Shown piece after piece: positions 5,830-6,488 of a stretch of 6,488 nt of DNA (position 1 is the first letter of the stretch; the number at the start of each line of letters is the position of its first letter). Where the stretch lies: the NCBI GenBank assembly GCA_937974415.1, contig CALJXB010000038.1:1-6488 (forward strand), given 5' to 3'. Under the pieces are notes generated by a model. It made no database searches. It saw nothing but the letters and a program-made list of their open reading frames with translations, and was not told the DNA's origin. Origin of the DNA: an uncultured Kiloniellales bacterium. Lineage in GTDB: Bacteria; Pseudomonadota; Alphaproteobacteria; Kiloniellales; JAKSDN01. A program made the translations under genes and the position numbers.

Positions 5830-6488
5830 ATGCATCCCTATCGCACCCACACTTGTGGCGCGTTGCGCCTGTCCCACGCCGGCGAGCGGGTGCGCCTTTC
5901 CGGCTGGGTCCATCGCAAGCGCGACCACGGCCAGCTGCTGTTCGTCGACCTGCGCGACGTGAGCGGGCTGAGCCAGTGCGTGATCGACGTCTCGAGCCCG
6001 CTGTTCGAAGCGCTGGAGGCGGTGCGGCCGGAGAGCGTCATCACGGTGACGGGCGGCGTGGTCGAGCGCAGCGAGGAGACCGTCAATCCCGAACTGCCGA
6101 CCGGCCAGGTGGAGGTGCGGGTCGAGGAATTCGAGCTGCAGTCGGCAGCCGCGCTCTTGCCGCTCCAGGTCAACAGCGACGAGGACGCCGGCGAGGAGAC
6201 CCGCCTGCGCTACCGCTATCTCGACCTCAGGCGCGAGAAGATGCGCGACAAGATCCTGCTGCGCGCGCGGATTATCGACTCGATCCGCCGGCGCATGGTG
6301 GAGCAGGGCTTCACCGAGTTTCAGACGCCGATCCTGACCGCCAGCAGCCCGGAAGGCGCGCGCGACTATCTGGTGCCGAGCCGTATCCATCCCGGCAAGT
6401 TCTACGCCCTGCCCCAGGCGCCGCAGATGTTCAAACAGCTGCTGATGATCGCCGGCTTCGATCGCTACTTCCAGATCGCGCCCTGCTT
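5830..6488 (+). CDS. aspS: Aspartyl-tRNA synthetase, 3'-truncated by the window edge
   Basis: The first 219 codons of a roughly 590-residue class II synthetase are present; the frame is open to the end of the window. The enzyme activates aspartate and charges tRNA-Asp in the cytoplasm. The N-terminal OB-fold anticodon-binding domain begins [13 protein letters not shown] and contains [12 protein letters not shown] (23-34) and LLFVDLRD. The linker has [11 protein letters not shown], a hallmark of bacterial AspRS. The catalytic domain begins with motif 1 ([20 protein letters not shown]), then [20 protein letters not shown] and [19 protein letters not shown], stopping just before motif 2. His33, in RDHG, matches the residue associated with non-discriminating AspRS (His31 in Pseudomonas aeruginosa), which also charges tRNA-Asn. 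No good Shine-Dalgarno precedes the ATG; only GGGA about 10 bases upstream is visible. The gene diverges from rnd. Confidence 0.95.
   Translation, partial: MHPYRTHTCGALRLSHAGERVRLSGWVHRKRDHGQLLFVDLRDVSGLSQCVIDVSSPLFEALEAVRPESVITVTGGVVERSEETVNPELPTGQVEVRVEEFELQSAAALLPLQVNSDEDAGEETRLRYRYLDLRREKMRDKILLRARIIDSIRRRMVEQGFTEFQTPILTASSPEGARDYLVPSRIHPGKFYALPQAPQMFKQLLMIAGFDRYFQIAPC

Noticed and set aside
5557..6390. 277-codon open frame on the - strand opposite aspS
   Set aside because: It is antisense to the clear AspRS reading frame and has no recognisable domain; it is a GC-rich shadow.
1..6488. Mobile elements, CRISPR arrays, tRNA or rRNA genes
   Set aside because: No transposase-like protein, spaced direct-repeat array, tRNA cloverleaf or rRNA sequence was recognised; the region reads as a housekeeping chromosomal locus.

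Overview
The window is gene-dense, strongly GC-rich chromosomal DNA. Third codon positions are mostly G or C, and six genes fill all but about 0.3 kb. The protein set and order (DUF2066 protein, CDP-alcohol phosphatidyltransferase, PerM/AI-2E exporter-type membrane protein, Hda, then RNase D and AspRS) point to an alphaproteobacterium, probably of the Rhodospirillales or a neighbouring order. This assignment rests on recognised protein style and gene order; no database search was possible.

Layout. Bases 1-4384 hold five genes, all on the + strand and tightly packed, which look like one operon. They are a 5'-truncated DUF2066 gene, a CDP-alcohol phosphatidyltransferase whose signature resembles mitochondrial-type cardiolipin synthase, a PerM/AI-2E family membrane protein, hda, and an SDR-fold gene. 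The first two junctions are GTGA overlaps, with GTG starts embedded in the preceding stop. The last junction has a strong GAGGAGG ribosome-binding site. A 49-bp convergent spacer (4385-4433) carries most of an 18-bp tandem repeat that begins over the SDR stop codon. The rnd gene (RNase D) follows on the - strand (4434-5618). A 211-bp divergent intergenic region (5619-5829) separates rnd from aspS. It contains a long GC-rich inverted repeat, an 11-bp tandem repeat and a TTGACA element. The window ends inside aspS (aspartyl-tRNA synthetase, + strand).

How the genes fit together. Hda works with the DNA-loaded beta clamp to stimulate ATP hydrolysis by the initiator DnaA. Acidic phospholipids such as cardiolipin do the reverse in E. 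coli biochemistry, promoting nucleotide exchange on DnaA. If the CDP-alcohol phosphatidyltransferase is a cardiolipin synthase, as its SKxNT motif suggests, this operon co-expresses a lipid-synthesis enzyme and a DnaA-inactivating factor. That is the most interesting functional reading here, and it is inference. The SDR-fold protein has lost the catalytic Tyr and Lys and the first Gly of the nucleotide-binding motif, so it is an atypical member. No mobile element, CRISPR array, tRNA or rRNA was seen, and nothing amounts to a clearly new system.
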